From the IMG/VR virus record IMGVR_UViG_3300023442_000025, positions 1-25,182 of that record: 25,182 nt of DNA. The stretch is one strand, 5' to 3'. Position numbers and translations under genes: made by a program. This stretch comes from a virus. This document shows positions 14,041 through 21,913 of this stretch, one piece after another; position 1 is the stretch's first letter, and the number at the start of each line of letters is the position of its first letter. The notes under the pieces are model-generated. The model saw only the letters and a list, made by a program, of their open reading frames with translations, was not told the origin of the DNA and made no database searches.

Positions 14041-16043
14041 TTTAGTGCCCCCCAGTTTGGCCCAGTCTCCACGTCTGCGAGGATCGGTATTTTCAACTTC
14101 ACTGCGTTCTCCATAACCTCTACGATATCTGATATCAATTTATCACCCTCTGCCCCCATCGGCAGAGACCAGTCGTTCTCATCGTGTACGGTCAACAACG
14201 GCAGCGGCATCTGAGCCTTGTACATTATGGCAAGGGCCTTCTTTATAATGTCAGCGCAACTGCCCTGCGTATAACAATTCATTGCCTTATGCGTCTTCGC
14301 CCGCTTAACCCTGTTACCCCACTTTTCTACCGCCGCTTCCCGGCTGGTCTGTAAGTCAAAAAACGTCGGGTCGTCTTCCAGTATCCGCTGCTCATCCTTG
14401 GCACTGTAATACTTGGCGGGTTCCCAGAACGGGAACCGAGCACGACGGCGCAACACTGTATAGATGTGCCCGCGGGATGCCGCCTTCTGGGATGCCCTTT
14501 CCGCAGTGGTCTTGGCGTACGGTACCGCCTCATCGTAGGCCGCGAAGAACGCCTCAGCCTCTGCTTGGGTAAGGCCGGATAGCTGGCGGATCAGAGTGGC
14601 CTTACCCATTCCAAAGATCTTGCCGAAGTTGATATTCTTCACCGGCTTCCGGTCAATATCCCGGTTGAGTAGGGTCTTTAGCATCTGCTGTGTCATTTTA
14701 TGGTAATCTGTTTTCGGGTCGTCCCGATACCGCTGGCGTGCCTCCTCTGCACCGGGACCGGACGCCGCGTGTACCATCAACCGATACTCTATCTGGCTGT
14801 AGTCGATGGACACCCACTGCTCTCCGTCTTCCGGGACGAACAACCCGCGGATCAGCCGCTTCATCTCGTCATCCCGGGCTGGAATGTTCTGTAAATTAGG
14901 CGTTGACGAACTGAACCGGCCAGATACCGTGCCGCTATCGTCTGACCGTAGCGGATGGAACTGCCCGTGGACCCGACCGTTAACGGCCTTCTCCAGCACG
15001 TATCCCTCGACAAAAGTGCCGCGCGCCTTGGCTAGATGCCGCTTTTCTATAATCGCCTTTGCGAGCGGATGGTCACACGCCTCTAGGAATTGCTGTGTGA
15101 ACGACGGGTTACCCTTTGCGGTGCGCGGATACGGTATCCCCTCCTTGTCGAACGCCTTGACAAGATCGTCCTTTATATCAGGATTCAGCCCACCCAGCCG
15201 TCGGTCTATTTCCCCTTCGCGGAACTTCATGCGTTCCGCGACCTGTTGGGCGCGGGCTACATCTACCCGCACGCCTCGCATCCGCATATCAACCAGCATC
15301 GGTATCAGGTCGCACTCCATACGAAACAGGTCCGTAAGTCCCTCGGCCTCCAGTTGGGCTTGTTGGTGTTTCCAAATCCGCATCGGTAAGTCCGCATCAG
15401 CCTCAGCGTAAGGCCCAACGAGGCACGCCGGAGCGCGGTATATATTACCGGCCTGCCTACGGCCTTCCGGCCCGCCATACGCACGGTAGCACCAGTCGTA
15501 TAGCGACTCGTCCACCTTCCCGGTGTTGAGATAGTGCTGGGCCAGCGTGTCCAGTGAATAACTGAGGCGGTGTTCGTTGAGTAGCGGCTCGGCGAACTGG
15601 ATATCAACAGCCCGGCCCGCCACGTCCACCCCTTCGTGTCGCAACCACCCGAAGTCATATTGTAGATTGGCCCCGATCTTTGGTTGGGTGGTGCGACATA
15701 GCTCCTCCCGCGCCCAGCGCAGTACCGCATCCGGATCCATGTTCCCGCCGCCTACTTCGTGGCGCATCGGGAAATACCACTGGTGGCCGTCCTCTGTGGC
15801 CACCGAGATACCCACTAAATGGCCATCCCCGGTCGCCCATCCCGGGCCGTTCGTCATCAGGTTTGGGTCGTAAGTCTCGGTGTCGATTGCCAGCATCTTA
15901 GCGTCCCCGAGGCGGGGGAACTCCTTTGGCGCAGTCCAGCCGGTATCGGGTATCTCAGGCATTGGCCTCGGGCCGCGTTCCCGGCTTCCACGCTCCGGCG
16001 GGCGGTCCTCCCAGAACATTCCGAAGCTATCTAACCGGCTCAT
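14037..16043 (-). CDS. Family A DNA polymerase with 3'-5' exonuclease
   Basis: A 668-aa replicative polymerase. The exonuclease domain has Exo I D54/E56 (LAIDTETYDP), Exo II around N126-D130 (GANLQYDFGW) and Exo III Y212-D216 (YAEAD). In the polymerase domain, SGRFSSSTPNLQNIP lies at ~374-388 and motif A at D414 (VSIDYSQIEYR). Motif B is RKPVKNINFGKIFGMG (~465-480) and motif C is TVHDEND near the C-terminus. There is no 5'-3' exonuclease. Size and architecture resemble T7-type phage polymerases. The ATG overlaps the clamp gene's stop (ATGA). Confidence 0.95.
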   Translation of the reverse strand: MSRLDSFGMFWEDRPPERGSRERGPRPMPEIPDTGWTAPKEFPRLGDAKMLAIDTETYDPNLMTNGPGWATGDGHLVGISVATEDGHQWYFPMRHEVGGGNMDPDAVLRWAREELCRTTQPKIGANLQYDFGWLRHEGVDVAGRAVDIQFAEPLLNEHRLSYSLDTLAQHYLNTGKVDESLYDWCYRAYGGPEGRRQAGNIYRAPACLVGPYAEADADLPMRIWKHQQAQLEAEGLTDLFRMECDLIPMLVDMRMRGVRVDVARAQQVAERMKFREGEIDRRLGGLNPDIKDDLVKAFDKEGIPYPRTAKGNPSFTQQFLEACDHPLAKAIIEKRHLAKARGTFVEGYVLEKAVNGRVHGQFHPLRSDDSGTVSGRFSSSTPNLQNIPARDDEMKRLIRGLFVPEDGEQWVSIDYSQIEYRLMVHAASGPGAEEARQRYRDDPKTDYHKMTQQMLKTLLNRDIDRKPVKNINFGKIFGMGKATLIRQLSGLTQAEAEAFFAAYDEAVPYAKTTAERASQKAASRGHIYTVLRRRARFPFWEPAKYYSAKDEQRILEDDPTFFDLQTSREAAVEKWGNRVKRAKTHKAMNCYTQGSCADIIKKALAIMYKAQMPLPLLTVHDENDWSLPMGAEGDKLISDIVEVMENAVKLKIPILADVETGPNWGALK

Positions 16044-16996
16044 GCATTTACCCCAACCAGTACGCCCTCTATCCCATCCCCAGCCCAGCGCACGGGGGCC
16101 GGATACGCGGCGAGATCGGCATGCGTAGCGACCCCAAGTACCATCAACAGAGCTTCCGCCCGGTAGCGGCTGTCTGGTAGCGATAAGCCGCCCATTTCCG
16201 CCATCATTTCCCCGTCCGTAGTGGCTACCCCGTCGGCGCCAAGGGTGATCACCGGGAACTTAGGATCAGGGCAGAACGGTAACACCCGCTCCACCGCACC
16301 CTGTAATCCACTGGGTATTTCCGGCGTCAGGGTATCCTCGAAAAAATTATCCACGTCAGGCCACGCTAGATCGAACAGCAGGGTCTTCAGCCAACGGCTA
16401 CCCCAAGAAAAAGTAACGGATTGGTCACTTGTGTGTACGGCCTCCGGCTCGCGGCCGATGCGTATCAGCTCATCCACGGCGAACGAGGGAAGGTTGATTG
16501 GCTCGTTTAGGCTACCCCAAGAACAAGGAACCCGGCAGAGGATCACATTGTTTGTTGCGTACGCAAAGCCGTCCTTCAGCAATATTCCGCAGGCCCACGG
16601 GCGGCTGGCGTCGGTACCTATGAACGGGCGCAGCTTACGCAAAACCGGCAACAGCTCGCCATCCATGGTTATTTGCGTTTGGTCCGCGGTTGCGCTTGGG
16701 AACGCCGACGTGTCGCCGAGCGGTAGTATGGCCCGAAATTTCTTGTTGGATATGACCAGCTTACCTGCTGGCGTCACCTTGATGGTAGGCTCGCCGTCGC
16801 AAGCATCTATTGCCTTGAGGAACCTACCGGCTGGAACAGCGATGTCTATGCCGGATAGTTTCTCGCAGTCGGCTTGTATAGTCATCCGCCCATTGGTACC
16901 TTGTATGGTGCCGTCCGAGATACGGAAGTGGGTTAGTACCGGGATGAGGTCTTTATCCGCGACCGCACCGCGAACGAACTGTAGTGTTTTTATCAT
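16040..16996 (-). CDS. Sliding-clamp-like (DnaN/beta) protein
   Basis: 318 residues read like a bacterial beta clamp: IPVLTHFRISDGTIQGTNGR, a repeated beta-alpha-beta pattern, RPWACGILLKDGFAYATNNV as in the DnaN second domain, and FPVITLGADGVA near the end. It is shorter than the ~366-aa bacterial clamp. It would tether the family A polymerase to DNA. It starts with a TAATG junction to DpdA and ends with an ATGA junction to the polymerase. A diverged processivity factor is the alternative. Confidence 0.7.
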   Translation of the reverse strand: MIKTLQFVRGAVADKDLIPVLTHFRISDGTIQGTNGRMTIQADCEKLSGIDIAVPAGRFLKAIDACDGEPTIKVTPAGKLVISNKKFRAILPLGDTSAFPSATADQTQITMDGELLPVLRKLRPFIGTDASRPWACGILLKDGFAYATNNVILCRVPCSWGSLNEPINLPSFAVDELIRIGREPEAVHTSDQSVTFSWGSRWLKTLLFDLAWPDVDNFFEDTLTPEIPSGLQGAVERVLPFCPDPKFPVITLGADGVATTDGEMMAEMGGLSLPDSRYRAEALLMVLGVATHADLAAYPAPVRWAGDGIEGVLVGVNA

Positions 16997-17928
16997 TAAA
17001 ACAACCCGCCATCTTGTAAAATGAATGGAAACGCCGGCATATCACAGAGGTCTTTGAAGTACTGTATATTCCATAGATCCCGCTTCCAGTATATGGAGCG
17101 AAGCTCCTCTACATCAAACCCTTTATCCTCTATTTGTTGCCGAACAATGTCTTGCTCTATTGGCGCCAAAGTATCGTAGTGCATTCCAATCCATTTCTTC
17201 TTTGGGGACTGGTCTGACATAGTAAGCTTCGTCTCTCGACCATTGCCGAGGTCCCAGTAGATGCCGCCAAACATGGCGGTCATCACCCAAGATGTCGAAT
17301 CGACGGAGTACCATGGATACCGCTTCATTAGGTCAAGAGCCGTCAGACCAAAACCATGTACCTTTACTATTGGGAATCCTTTTTGGTCCGTCAGATACTC
17401 TTCCCATATGTAATCCAGCCATTGCCGTAAATCGCTGGTCGATATAGGCACCATGCCACCAAGGGTGATGTGATCATAGTTTTCCAAGTAGTACTGTAGA
17501 TACTTTGGGTCCTCTCCATAATGAAAGCATGGTAGAACTTCTACCCCTAAATCCTCTAATTTTTTTTGATTGGTCAGAGTTAATTCAGGATCACCGATAC
17601 CATCCAGAACAGAAGCGACTTCTATGATATCGCCACTATCTTTTATATAGGCAGCATACTCCCGCAAATCTAGTTCTATTCCTTTGGTGAACATTGAAAA
17701 AGCCCCAGAATCTAGAAATATTTTTTTCCCAGTATCCCTGATTACTGACAGTGTTTTATTCTTTCCGCCGATATAATGATACGATTCAAGGGAATATGGA
17801 TAATCCATTAAGAGGGAGTATTCTTTTTCCGTCATTTCTGTTGGACGATTTGAATATAAGAAAAGCCTCCCGGAAAAGGTTCCAGCTAGATGGATGCGAA
17901 GTACTGTTTCTTTCCAATCTGTAATCAT
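16996..17928 (-). CDS. dpdA: DpdA-like DNA 7-deazaguanine transglycosylase
   Basis: A 310-aa protein of the tRNA-guanine transglycosylase-like fold found in phages. Visible signatures are FLDSGAFSMF (D73), ITLGGMVPIS (~154-163), VKVHGFGLT (H191) and YSVDSTSW (D210). The two aspartates sit where TGT enzymes have their catalytic acids. DpdA exchanges guanine in DNA for preQ0 or a derivative. The adjacent preQ0 synthesis genes argue strongly for DNA rather than tRNA as the target. It is coupled to the PRT-FolE gene (ATGA) and to the clamp (TAATG). Known phage homologues give resistance to host restriction. Confidence 0.85.
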   Translation of the reverse strand: MITDWKETVLRIHLAGTFSGRLFLYSNRPTEMTEKEYSLLMDYPYSLESYHYIGGKNKTLSVIRDTGKKIFLDSGAFSMFTKGIELDLREYAAYIKDSGDIIEVASVLDGIGDPELTLTNQKKLEDLGVEVLPCFHYGEDPKYLQYYLENYDHITLGGMVPISTSDLRQWLDYIWEEYLTDQKGFPIVKVHGFGLTALDLMKRYPWYSVDSTSWVMTAMFGGIYWDLGNGRETKLTMSDQSPKKKWIGMHYDTLAPIEQDIVRQQIEDKGFDVEELRSIYWKRDLWNIQYFKDLCDMPAFPFILQDGGLF

Positions 17929-18815
17929 TTAATGAGCTCTACGAACTCAGCGCGAGCCTCTGGCTTTTCCTTCATGGCACCCCTCATCGCGCTGGTGATG
18001 GTACTGCTGCCTTGCCGCTGGATTCCGCGAGCCTCCATACACATGTGGCGGCAGCTAACAGTAACGGCGACGCCGATGGGCTTAAGGTGTTCTTCCATCG
18101 CGTCCGCGATCTGGTTTGTCAGTCTTTCCTGTACCTGTAGTCGTCTCGCAAAAACATCCACCAAGCGGCTGAGTTTACTAAGACCAACAATCCGGCCATC
18201 AGGGATGTAACCAATATGGGCCACGCCGAAAAAAGGAGCAAGGTGATGCTCGCAGTGGGAATAAACAGGAATATCACGAACGATAACCATTTCATCGCAT
18301 TTCTCCGCGCCGTCCTCGAACACCTTAAGTATATCGCCGGGGCTTTGCGTATATCCGCTGGCGTAATGCTCCCACGCCTTCAGGAACCGTTTTGGCGTTT
18401 CCACCAGCCCGCCGCGGGCCGGGTCTTCCCCTATGAACTGCAACAGCCTTGTTGGGATATCCGTGGCGCTGGAATCTTGGTCCTTGTTACCCTCCCACGG
18501 AAATACTAGCCATTGCCCATCGGCTTGGAATAACGCGTGGAACGGTATACCGTACTCGTCGTGTCGATCTTTTGTTGCGCCACTGTCGATGATATCGTCG
18601 ATGATATAGTGCGCTGCTTCCGGCGAGTCCACTACCTCGCAACGGATAGCGGCTCGGAGTTCCCCAGCCACCGCGTACGCCGCTGGGATACCTCCGCGTG
18701 GAACGCCGTATAGCATTACCGGCGAAGCGGGGTCGTCCGCTAGAATATTCGCCGCGACGTTCCTTGCCCGCTCCTTGATATGGTACTGTTTCAGGTATTT
18801 TTTATTCATTCTCAT
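17925..18815 (-). CDS. folE: Phosphoribosyltransferase-GTP cyclohydrolase I fusion
   Basis: 296 residues from ATG 18815 (ATG 18809 also possible), overlapping the queC stop. Residues 1-108 form a PRTase domain: [12 protein letters not shown] (35-46) and the PRPP-binding loop [11 protein letters not shown] (71-81), ending WLVFPWE. Residues ~117-296 are GTP cyclohydrolase [17 protein letters not shown] (129-144), SHCEHH (zinc C188 and H191) and [11 protein letters not shown] (C259 zinc). FolE makes 7,8-dihydroneopterin triphosphate, the first step to preQ0. The PRTase is unusual here. It could supply or recycle nucleotide or salvage a 7-deazaguanine base, which is inference. Confidence 0.9.
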   Translation of the reverse strand: MRMNKKYLKQYHIKERARNVAANILADDPASPVMLYGVPRGGIPAAYAVAGELRAAIRCEVVDSPEAAHYIIDDIIDSGATKDRHDEYGIPFHALFQADGQWLVFPWEGNKDQDSSATDIPTRLLQFIGEDPARGGLVETPKRFLKAWEHYASGYTQSPGDILKVFEDGAEKCDEMVIVRDIPVYSHCEHHLAPFFGVAHIGYIPDGRIVGLSKLSRLVDVFARRLQVQERLTNQIADAMEEHLKPIGVAVTVSCRHMCMEARGIQRQGSSTITSAMRGAMKEKPEARAEFVELIK

Positions 18816-19467
18816 ACTCCGTGGTGTCCTCAATTCCGGCATAAGCCATCGCCTCTATCCGCTCCTGACACGCTCCACATTTTCCGCACGCCTTTTCCCG
18901 GCCGTTGTAGCATGTCCACGCCCGGCGGTAATCCAGACCTAGTTCTTTGCCGCGAACCGCGATGTCGCCCTTTGTCATATTGATGTACGGAGCTTCCACT
19001 TGTATCGGGTCATAGTTGGCAATCCGGGCCACGTTACTGATGGCGTCTACGAAGGCCGGTCGGCAATCCGGGTAGATCGCATGGTCACCTGAATGCGCTC
19101 CGAACAGGACGGTATCGGCTCCAATATTTACGGCGTATCCAATCGCCAGCGATAGCATAATCATGTTGCGATTAGGTACCACGGTGAGCCGCATGGTCTC
19201 GTCTTCGTAGTGCCCCTCTGGTACGTCGATGTCGCCGGTTTGGGAGGAGTTACCGAGTAACTGATTACCGATAGCCGATACATCCACGACTACGTGCTCA
19301 ATCCCTTCGTCCGCACAACCGGCTTTAGCGTACCCCAGCTCTTTGCGGTGCCGCTGCCCGTAGTCAAACGATATCGCGCAGACCTCGTGTCCCGCAGCTA
19401 CGTACTCCATCAGCAGGGTATAACTGTCCATCCCGCCGGAATATACTACAACTATTTTACGGCTCAT
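18802..19467 (-). CDS. queC: 7-cyano-7-deazaguanine synthase QueC
   Basis: 221 residues, the normal QueC length. N-terminal PP-loop [13 protein letters not shown], central [16 protein letters not shown] and [15 protein letters not shown], and a C-terminal zinc site [18 protein letters not shown]. It converts 7-carboxy-7-deazaguanine to preQ0 with ATP and ammonia. No N- or C-terminal glutamine amidotransferase (Gat) domain is attached, unlike Gat-QueC of archaeosine-making phages. Its ATG shares one base with the queE stop (TAATG). The assignment is very sure. Confidence 0.95.
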   Translation of the reverse strand: MSRKIVVVYSGGMDSYTLLMEYVAAGHEVCAISFDYGQRHRKELGYAKAGCADEGIEHVVVDVSAIGNQLLGNSSQTGDIDVPEGHYEDETMRLTVVPNRNMIMLSLAIGYAVNIGADTVLFGAHSGDHAIYPDCRPAFVDAISNVARIANYDPIQVEAPYINMTKGDIAVRGKELGLDYRRAWTCYNGREKACGKCGACQERIEAMAYAGIEDTTEYENE

Positions 19468-20165
19468 TATTCCACTCCTAAGATCTTATGTGTTTGTAAG
19501 GAAATACGGTATCCACGCTGGATGGCGATGTCTATACACAGATTCATATTCTGCCTGTTCAGGGCGGCGTCCTGCTCGTCCATTGGCTGGATCCAGATAG
19601 TGTGCGCTGTGCTCGGTTCCGGACGGGCGATTTTACGGCCGGTGTCCAACAGCGGTAGCCGGTCGTGCTTATCCAGCATCGTTGACGAGGCGGATATGAT
19701 GTACTTGTAATGGTGTACATTGTTCAGGATATCGCGGTTCAGCTTCCCCGTTTTTGGGCTGGTAACGACATCTACATCATTCCACGGAAAATTCGGTATG
19801 GACACCGTTCCGGCCGTTTCGATCTGTACAGTGAATCCGAGATCCTTTGTCAAAGCGTTTACTAAAGGAATGATGTTCTGGGTAAATGGCTCGCCGCCGG
19901 TAATAACAACAAGGTTCACCCAATGGGCCGTAGTGTGCGCACTTTTAACTAGGCCGACAAGTTCCTCCAGCTCATACAGTTCCCGGACGGATTCAAAATC
20001 CGTGTCGCAGAAAGAGCACTGGAGGTTACAGCCGGATAGCCGGATGAAGATGGCCGGGGTTCCCGCGTGCGGTCCTTCCCCTTGGATCGTCACGAACACC
20101 TCGGAAACATACAGCGCACCGTCGTCTCTTAGCTGTTGCTTTCTTACTGGGTTATTTCCAAACAT
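19467..20165 (-). CDS. queE: 7-carboxy-7-deazaguanine synthase QueE
   Basis: About 232 residues from ATG 20165, which overlaps the upstream stop by 14 bases; further upstream codons lie in the neighbour. It has the radical-SAM signature [14 protein letters not shown] (CX3CX2C), [12 protein letters not shown] before it, VITGGEPF and VQIETAGT. It rearranges 6-carboxytetrahydropterin to 7-carboxy-7-deazaguanine. The C-terminal half has the usual DVVTSPKTG and YKYIISA elements. It is part of the preQ0 set. Confidence 0.95.
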   Translation of the reverse strand: MFGNNPVRKQQLRDDGALYVSEVFVTIQGEGPHAGTPAIFIRLSGCNLQCSFCDTDFESVRELYELEELVGLVKSAHTTAHWVNLVVITGGEPFTQNIIPLVNALTKDLGFTVQIETAGTVSIPNFPWNDVDVVTSPKTGKLNRDILNNVHHYKYIISASSTMLDKHDRLPLLDTGRKIARPEPSTAHTIWIQPMDEQDAALNRQNMNLCIDIAIQRGYRISLQTHKILGVE

Positions 20166-20394
20166 TGGCGGGTACCCTGTTGATCTTACGGCGGATGGAT
20201 CGGAGGTGATTTTCAAACTGCTCCTCGACACTCATATTTCGGTGGCGTACAATTCCGCCGGGGCCAATCTTGAACGTGGTGACGGTGCCGTCTGCCCGTC
20301 GATTGGTGATAACGGTTCGGCTATCGTGTGGGCCGGCGGATACTGCCGCGAGCAGTTGTGCCTTGTTATGTACCTCTAGGACGTTTTCCATCAT
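20152..20394 (-). CDS. Hypothetical protein between queD and queE
   Basis: About 80 residues from ATG 20394 or 20391 (ATGATG overlapping the queD stop). Sequence features are VHNKAQLLAAVSAGP, NRRADGTVTTFKIGPGGIVR and a basic C-terminus ([16 protein letters not shown]). A small beta-rich, positively charged protein, possibly nucleic-acid binding. It is overlapped on both sides by pathway genes, so co-translation with preQ0 synthesis is likely. No known Que or Dpd family is recognised, and an auxiliary role is only inferred. Confidence 0.65.
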   Translation of the reverse strand: MMENVLEVHNKAQLLAAVSAGPHDSRTVITNRRADGTVTTFKIGPGGIVRHRNMSVEEQFENHLRSIRRKINRVPANVWK

Positions 20395-20822
20395 GCCCTC
20401 CATTCCGCAAAGCTGGTCGCCGTTTCCCAGACCTTAACGCTGGTGATTGTTATTTGGGTGGATGGCGCGAAGTAACTCTGTATTTCAGTACCCGCGAACT
20501 TGGCGAAGCTCTCCGCGGTTGGGTTCTCAGGCCAGATATGTACCCGCTGGACTGCCCCGTTGGTAGCCTCCATGTCTGCGATCAAGGCCACAGCCGGGTC
20601 GTCCTCCGCCAACACCATCGAGTGATCCAAGGGGTCCAGCACTAGGTTCATAATCTTCTTCAGATCCTTGAAATCAACCACCATGCCGTTGCTAGACATC
20701 TCCGGCGCGGTGGCGGTGACCTCCCACAGGTAGCTATGGCCGTGGAGGTGGCTACACCGCCCGTCGTAATGGTTTAGGCGGTGGCCGGTTTCCGTTCGTA
20801 GCTGCTTGGTTATGGTGATCAA
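20391..20822 (-). CDS. queD: 6-carboxytetrahydropterin synthase QueD
   Basis: About 143 residues. I chose TTG 20822 because GGAGG lies 8 bases upstream and it overlaps the preceding stop; the longer reading from 20888 lies inside that gene. Motifs are TGHRLNHYDGRCSHLHGHSY (zinc histidines and active-site Cys), DFKDLKKI, LDPLDHSMVL and ENPTAESFAKF. It converts dihydroneopterin triphosphate to 6-carboxytetrahydropterin. Length and motifs are normal for the family. Confidence 0.92.
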   Translation of the reverse strand: MITITKQLRTETGHRLNHYDGRCSHLHGHSYLWEVTATAPEMSSNGMVVDFKDLKKIMNLVLDPLDHSMVLAEDDPAVALIADMEATNGAVQRVHIWPENPTAESFAKFAGTEIQSYFAPSTQITITSVKVWETATSFAEWRA

Positions 20823-21316
20823 TTGGTTTTCCTCCACAGGTAGGATTGTCTGGTAGCTGTAAGCTTGTTGATGCCGTTGGTAACGCATGCTTGGATGTAA
20901 TCCTTCGGTGCGGCGTTTTTATTGTTGCGGCGCACTGCCCGACAAATCCCGGCGATCTTATCCTTGATTGTCATATTTGCGATTGCCTCTCTCTTTCTGG
21001 CCTCCGATATCCCCTCCCCGGAGACCTTTTTCTTTGCAACCTTTTTCTTTGCGACCTTTTTCTTTGCGACCTTTTTCTTTGCGACCTTTTTCTTTGCGAC
21101 CTTTTTCTTTGCAGACACGATACTTTCTCCTTTGAGTAGTTTAGTTATTTGGGGGTCGGTGAGTACCTCGTCCCGCCGCCCGTCTTTGAAAACAAGCACC
21201 CCGCTGAGGGTTTCCTTGCTTTTTCTTAACAGGAACGTATGCTCTGATCCGCTGGAATGGGCTTTGTACCCTATCCCCTTGTACGCCTCGATCCTATCTT
21301 CTGGTGTAGTTGACAT
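20819..21316 (-). CDS. Lys-rich AKKKV-repeat protein
   Basis: About 165 residues from ATG 21316 (AGGA upstream; ATG 21337 would add seven). An N-terminal alpha/beta domain (DRIEAYKGIGYKAHSSGSEH, TFLLRKSKETLSGVLVFKDG) is joined to a C-terminal helical domain (TIKDKIAGICRAVRRNNKN). The linker is six AKKKV pentads. The linker resembles histone H1/HU-type basic tails and should bind DNA nonspecifically. It is immediately upstream of queD with a 4-base overlap, so it may bring DNA to the modification or replication machinery. Function not established. Confidence 0.65.
   Translation of the reverse strand: MSTTPEDRIEAYKGIGYKAHSSGSEHTFLLRKSKETLSGVLVFKDGRRDEVLTDPQITKLLKGESIVSAKKKVAKKKVAKKKVAKKKVAKKKVAKKKVSGEGISEARKREAIANMTIKDKIAGICRAVRRNNKNAAPKDYIQACVTNGINKLTATRQSYLWRKTN
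21026..21115. repeat. 15-bp tandem repeat encoding AKKKV linker
   Basis: Six units of CTTTTTCTTTGCGAC (plus strand); the four central ones are identical and the outer ones differ by one or two bases. It is in frame (15 = 5 codons) and prone to slippage. Not a CRISPR: the units abut. Confidence 0.85.
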
Positions 21317-21343
21317 CGCTGGTATCCTGTATCGCATTATAAA

Positions 21344-21532
21344 TCATCTGCCCCACAACACCTTGCGGGTTTCGTCGCTGAGGTTCCGCACTCGTCCGGC
21401 CACCGCTATAGCGTGCGCCTTACAGCACGCAAGGTATTTGTACTCCCCGTCATCGAATATCTTGGTGGCCGGTTTATCACATATAGACCAACAGCACTCG
21501 CCGGGGGTCTTCGCCGTGGCGCGTAGTCTCAT
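21344..21532 (-). CDS. Small Cys-rich putative zinc protein
   Basis: About 62 residues from ATG 21532, an ATGA overlap with the upstream gene. Contains CCWSICDKPATKIF and YLACCKAHAIAVAGRV, i.e. two Cys clusters plus His that could bind one zinc ion. No longer domain. It lies 27 bases before the AKKKV gene. Similar short zinc proteins are common in phage early regions. Function unknown. Confidence 0.6.
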   Translation of the reverse strand: MRLRATAKTPGECCWSICDKPATKIFDDGEYKYLACCKAHAIAVAGRVRNLSDETRKVLWGR

Positions 21533-21756
21533 CGTTCCTGCTCGCCTTCCCGCGGCGGCAGGGCGTTGTACTCCCAATAAACCCGGAGTGCTACGTCCTC
21601 CATAAAGTCGTCGTCTTCGTCGTCCGTGATCGGCGTGGCGTCCAAAATATCGTTGAACCTGATTGTCACGTCCTTATTGGCTAGAAGGATCGTGGGTACC
21701 ATCCCGGCGATATACAGCCCTTCCATTTCGTCTTGAACTTGGTGGCTACAGAACAT
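21529..21756 (-). CDS. Hypothetical acidic protein (75 aa)
   Basis: Starts MFCSHQVQDEMEGLYIAGMV and has a run of acidic residues (ITDDEDDDFMEDVALRV). It is the first gene after the promoter at 21821-21848; the ATG follows GAGAGAAG. Translationally coupled to the Cys-rich gene. No recognisable family. Confidence 0.6.
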   Translation of the reverse strand: MFCSHQVQDEMEGLYIAGMVPTILLANKDVTIRFNDILDATPITDDEDDDFMEDVALRVYWEYNALPPREGEQER

Positions 21757-21820
21757 TGTACTTCTCTCGTTTTTGGCCCGAGGGTATCAAGGCCGGTTGG
21801 TTTACCTAACTCTTAATTTA

Positions 21821-21848
21821 ATTATATATAATACGGGCCAAAGGTCAA
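21821..21848 (-). promoter_or_regulatory. Sigma-70-type promoter, leftward
   Basis: Minus strand TTGACC (21843-21848) and TATAAT (21821-21826), 16 bases apart, in the AT-rich 157-bp gap 21757-21913. It would start transcription near 21815 and drive the three small genes, the preQ0/DpdA cluster and probably the polymerase operon. No operator-like palindrome was recognised in the rest of the gap. Confidence 0.6.
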
Positions 21849-21913
21849 GCGATATACAGCACCATTCCATAATAATTAGATATAAAGATACAATTAAATC
21901 GCATAAAGGATTA

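Noticed and set aside
14806-15411. 201-codon plus-strand ORF within the polymerase gene
   Set aside because: Antisense to well-conserved polymerase motifs; Ser/Arg-rich composition typical of a shadow frame.
21026-21115. Repeats suggesting an iteron origin of replication
   Set aside because: The 15-bp units are in frame and encode AKKKV pentads; no AT-rich unwinding region or initiator site was seen beside them.
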